A DNA stretch of 32,219 nucleotides from Sedimentisphaerales bacterium (lineage in GTDB: Bacteria; Planctomycetota; Phycisphaerae; Sedimentisphaerales; Anaerobacaceae), in assembly GCA_028282745.1 (NCBI GenBank), contig JANQHJ010000153.1:1-32219 (forward strand), written 5' to 3'. Below, piece after piece: positions 29,707 to 32,219 of this stretch. Under the pieces are notes generated by a model. It did no database searches. It saw only the letters and a list, made by a program, of their open reading frames with translations, and was not told the origin of the DNA. A program made the position numbers and the translations under genes. The first letter of the stretch is position 1. Each line of letters starts with the position of its first letter.

Positions 29707-32219
29707 AGCTTGGTATTAGAATTCTGATCATAACGATAATAATTTCAATATCTTGTTTTCTGGCATGGGCAGAGGATGACTGCGGTGGTGGTAAGTATGA
29801 GTACTGTGGCGAGTGCAGGGAATACGGGCCTAATCCGGGGATCTGGCTTTACAACACTTTTGATAAGATTGCTGGTTATACTGGTATTGTAGTAAACATT
29901 GATACTCCTTGTATGCACCAAGAATGTTTAGAGCTTAACACAAATCCGCTGCCAGCCTATTTAGAACCTGAAATAAAGATATACTGTGGTGAAGCGGATG
30001 AGAAACCGGATGCAAAGCCCGGAGACCCATGCGGTACAACCATTAAGGTATATGATTGCGGGGCCCAATCTCATGCGTTTATAATTTTTGAGTATCCGGA
30101 AGTTGAAAGATATGATGCCTGTGAGGTAGCGATAAATCCTTGGCAGGAGGGATCTTTGTCTGCGGAGCGACGATATGATTATGCAGAAGCGATCATACAT
30201 AGAAAAACAGAATATGACCATCTATATGCGGTTTTTCCCAACGATGTTTTTAATATAAGAAAAGGCTGGCATGATTCGTCGACAAAATCACCGTTTTGTT
30301 TATGGACTCCTGACTTCATAGAGGTATCTCTCGTCGATACATCCTGTGAGGGCCTCGAAAAAGCAAAGAATGCTAAAGTAGAAATTTATGCGTGGGTGCA
30401 CCAGTTGGTAGAGCTTGATGGATTTAAAAAGTATCGAGATAATGTACAACTGACTGGAAACGATTACCCTAATGATTATGGTTGGGCGGCAGATGATGAT
30501 GCCCATGAGACTGTAGGGCCCTGGTGTGGCAATTGTGAAGAAAGCGATCCTCAACCTTATGATTGTGTGCGGATGGAAATCTTAGATAAATATTGTGAGT
30601 ACCCATTGCAGTGTTCCCCTCAACAAGAAATGGTTTATCGTACCGAGGATCCTATTTTAACTATAAGCGTTGAATTTAAGCCAGGCGATCTTTTGAATGA
30701 TTTATGTGGCAGTCCAGAAACTCCTAAAGATCCGATTGGTTTAAGCGGTGGTTCTGATGGATGCAGTGGCTTTTGTGATGGATTACATGGTGGTAATTTA
30801 GAGATGCCTGTCCCCAATGATCCTATCGATTACAGCGGGGTCAATGCGTCTGTGTATTACTATAGTGTAGGAGAAACCAATCTGAAAGGCTTCTGGTTCA
30901 AGCCGGATCACGAGAATGAAGATTGGTATATGGCTGAAGATGTCGAATATGATCCTGCCAGTGATACTTACACCAAAATAAACATCAGGGTAGATGATAG
31001 CATAGAAAATCTAAAATATTATTATTCCAAGGCAGGTACATGGACCACCGATGACCAGGCATACGATGAGAATCGTGGCTCGATTCCATTACGTTATGTC
31101 ATGTCCGGCGACAAGACCAAATGGAAGAGCGAATATGATGAAACCAATGGCCGTATAACTCATATTTCAACTAATGATTCCGGTGGTGATACCAGATATG
31201 GCGTTTATGATCTTGATGGTAATGGCAATATCGCTCGTTTATGGATTGGCAGTGATATAAGTGAATATTCGGACTATGGTACTTTACCTTCTGGTGGTCG
31301 ATGGATAGATTTACAGGTTGACGACGATACAGGCGTGATCACGAAAAGAACCAGCGGCTGTGGCGGCTGCGGTAATGGTAGCACGAAAAGTTATTCATAT
31401 ATTGAAGGTAGGAGCAGGAACCTTCTTTCCAGTATAGGTGATTCCAGTGAAAATGTTTTAGTTAGTTACAAATATGATTCTAAAGACAGGGTGATCAGTC
31501 ACTGGCTTGGTGCTCATGATACCGGCCTGAAGGTAGCTGGCTGGGAATATTCTGATTACAACGATACTGATCCAAGTACAAATGGCAATAATAAACTTAT
31601 CAGGAAAGATTATATTGATAATACACACTATCGTGCCAAAGAGATTTTAGCCGGAAATGATGGAACAATAAAAGAGGAGAGGCTTTATCATGCTCTTCAA
31701 TCTGGCAATACTTTAACCGGCGATTACTCCAGTACCGTTTATGAATATAAATATTGCGGCTCTTCAGGAGAGAGTACCCAGAAAACCACTATTCTTCCAA
31801 ATGGCAATAAATTACATGTTTACTATGACGAAGCATCTGATGGTTATAACATTACTAAAAGAACACGTGAAAATCGCTCGGGCAGTAAAACTATAAATGT
31901 GGCCCAGACAAAATATTCAGGGAGTGCCCCGCCTTATAAGGTAACAGAATCTATCGATGCTCGTGGCGGGACTACTAGTTACAGTTATAACGGTGGATTA
32001 TTGAGTTATAGTGTAGGCCCGGAGCCTAAGCAGGGTGTATACCCTTTATACACGTATTATGATTATGATTCAGGAGGTAAACTGACACTTGAATGTCTAA
32101 CAGATTGGTCTTATTATCTAAGTACCTCTTATGCATATGACGATTACGGTAATCTCATTACGCAGATAACTGGTTATGGGGGTGCTAATGCGGCGACTAC
32201 AGTTTATTTCTATAATGAA
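29703..32219 (+). CDS. Large secreted RHS/YD-repeat protein, truncated by window edge
   Basis: Open for 839 codons from an ATG overlapping the GT2 stop (ATGA) to the right edge. A signal peptide (about 1-23, LIITIIISISCFLAWA) is followed by a Cys-rich region (about 25-360, with CGGG, CGEC, WCGNC and CSGFCDG) and then an RHS/YD-repeat region from about 480 on (YGVYDLDGNGNIARLW, YKYDSKDRVISHW, YEYKYCG, YAYDDYGNLI) that forms beta-cocoon or fibre-like shells. A CGGCGNG segment sits near 555. The polymorphic core and tip lie beyond the window. It may be a surface fibre, adhesin or toxin carrier. Coupling to a mannose-lipid synthase suggests that it, or its surface context, is glycosylated. Confidence 0.85.
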   Translation, partial: MKLGIRILIITIIISISCFLAWAEDDCGGGKYEYCGECREYGPNPGIWLYNTFDKIAGYTGIVVNIDTPCMHQECLELNTNPLPAYLEPEIKIYCGEADEKPDAKPGDPCGTTIKVYDCGAQSHAFIIFEYPEVERYDACEVAINPWQEGSLSAERRYDYAEAIIHRKTEYDHLYAVFPNDVFNIRKGWHDSSTKSPFCLWTPDFIEVSLVDTSCEGLEKAKNAKVEIYAWVHQLVELDGFKKYRDNVQLTGNDYPNDYGWAADDDAHETVGPWCGNCEESDPQPYDCVRMEILDKYCEYPLQCSPQQEMVYRTEDPILTISVEFKPGDLLNDLCGSPETPKDPIGLSGGSDGCSGFCDGLHGGNLEMPVPNDPIDYSGVNASVYYYSVGETNLKGFWFKPDHENEDWYMAEDVEYDPASDTYTKINIRVDDSIENLKYYYSKAGTWTTDDQAYDENRGSIPLRYVMSGDKTKWKSEYDETNGRITHISTNDSGGDTRYGVYDLDGNGNIARLWIGSDISEYSDYGTLPSGGRWIDLQVDDDTGVITKRTSGCGGCGNGSTKSYSYIEGRSRNLLSSIGDSSENVLVSYKYDSKDRVISHWLGAHDTGLKVAGWEYSDYNDTDPSTNGNNKLIRKDYIDNTHYRAKEILAGNDGTIKEERLYHALQSGNTLTGDYSSTVYEYKYCGSSGESTQKTTILPNGNKLHVYYDEASDGYNITKRTRENRSGSKTINVAQTKYSGSAPPYKVTESIDARGGTTSYSYNGGLLSYSVGPEPKQGVYPLYTYYDYDSGGKLTLECLTDWSYYLSTSYAYDDYGNLITQITGYGGANAATTVYFYNE

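Noticed and set aside
29961-30817. Three minus-strand open frames of 60-86 aa
   Set aside because: All lie inside the continuous RHS reading frame on the + strand and look like shadows of it.

Overview
The window looks like a piece of an anaerobic bacterial chromosome. I lean towards a planctomycete (Phycisphaerae/Sedimentisphaerales type) for three reasons: an NAD-linked multi-subunit [FeFe]-hydrogenase operon, several secreted RHS/YD-repeat proteins with the 'GRWLTRDPLG' motif, and a DUF2723/YfhO/GtrA surface-glycosylation set. This is inference from gene content; there is no rRNA or other phylogenetic marker here.

Region 1 (1-~9.7 kb) is a visibly AT-richer genomic island. It opens with the N-terminal part of a tyrosine recombinase running off the left edge. 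Next comes a two-gene Gabija-type anti-phage system (gajA OLD/TOPRIM nuclease and gajB UvrD-like helicase). A small RHS remnant lies on the other strand. An unrecognised three-gene group follows (Cys-motif protein, PD-(D/E)XK-like nuclease, TPR-like protein), then an overlapping pair (small Cys-His-Asp protein and a 47-aa AbrB/MazE-like protein). The island ends in an attachment region: five helically phased ACCAGTT-type repeats, then the T-arm and acceptor 3' strand of a tRNA whose 5' half is missing. This suggests integration into a tRNA gene whose intact copy should lie just left of the window.

Region 2 (~9.85-21.2 kb) reads as one long + strand operon: rex, sensor histidine kinase, thioredoxin-like ferredoxin, hydB, hydA, hydG, hydC, hydE, response regulator, hydF. 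A near-consensus Rex site (TGTGA-N6-TCACA) and a sigma-70-like promoter precede rex. All genes are separated by at most about 55 bases and some overlap. The operon encodes a complete NADH/ferredoxin-linked [FeFe] hydrogenase (HydABC) and its three H-cluster maturases (HydE, F, G), under NADH/NAD+ control by Rex. HydA (L1 and L2 motifs) and HydG (auxiliary-cluster cysteines) both deviate from the textbook motifs.

Region 3 (21.2-32.2 kb) is a cell-envelope region. On the minus strand are a transglutaminase-like exported protein, a small membrane protein, a signal-peptide-bearing 'mini-RHS' protein, and a tightly linked GtrA / DUF2723-TPR / YfhO-like set. Divergent from these, on the + strand, a polyprenyl-phosphate mannose synthase-like GT2 overlaps by 4 bases a large secreted RHS/YD-repeat protein that runs off the right edge. 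Together they suggest lipid-linked sugar supply, flipping and transfer to surface proteins.
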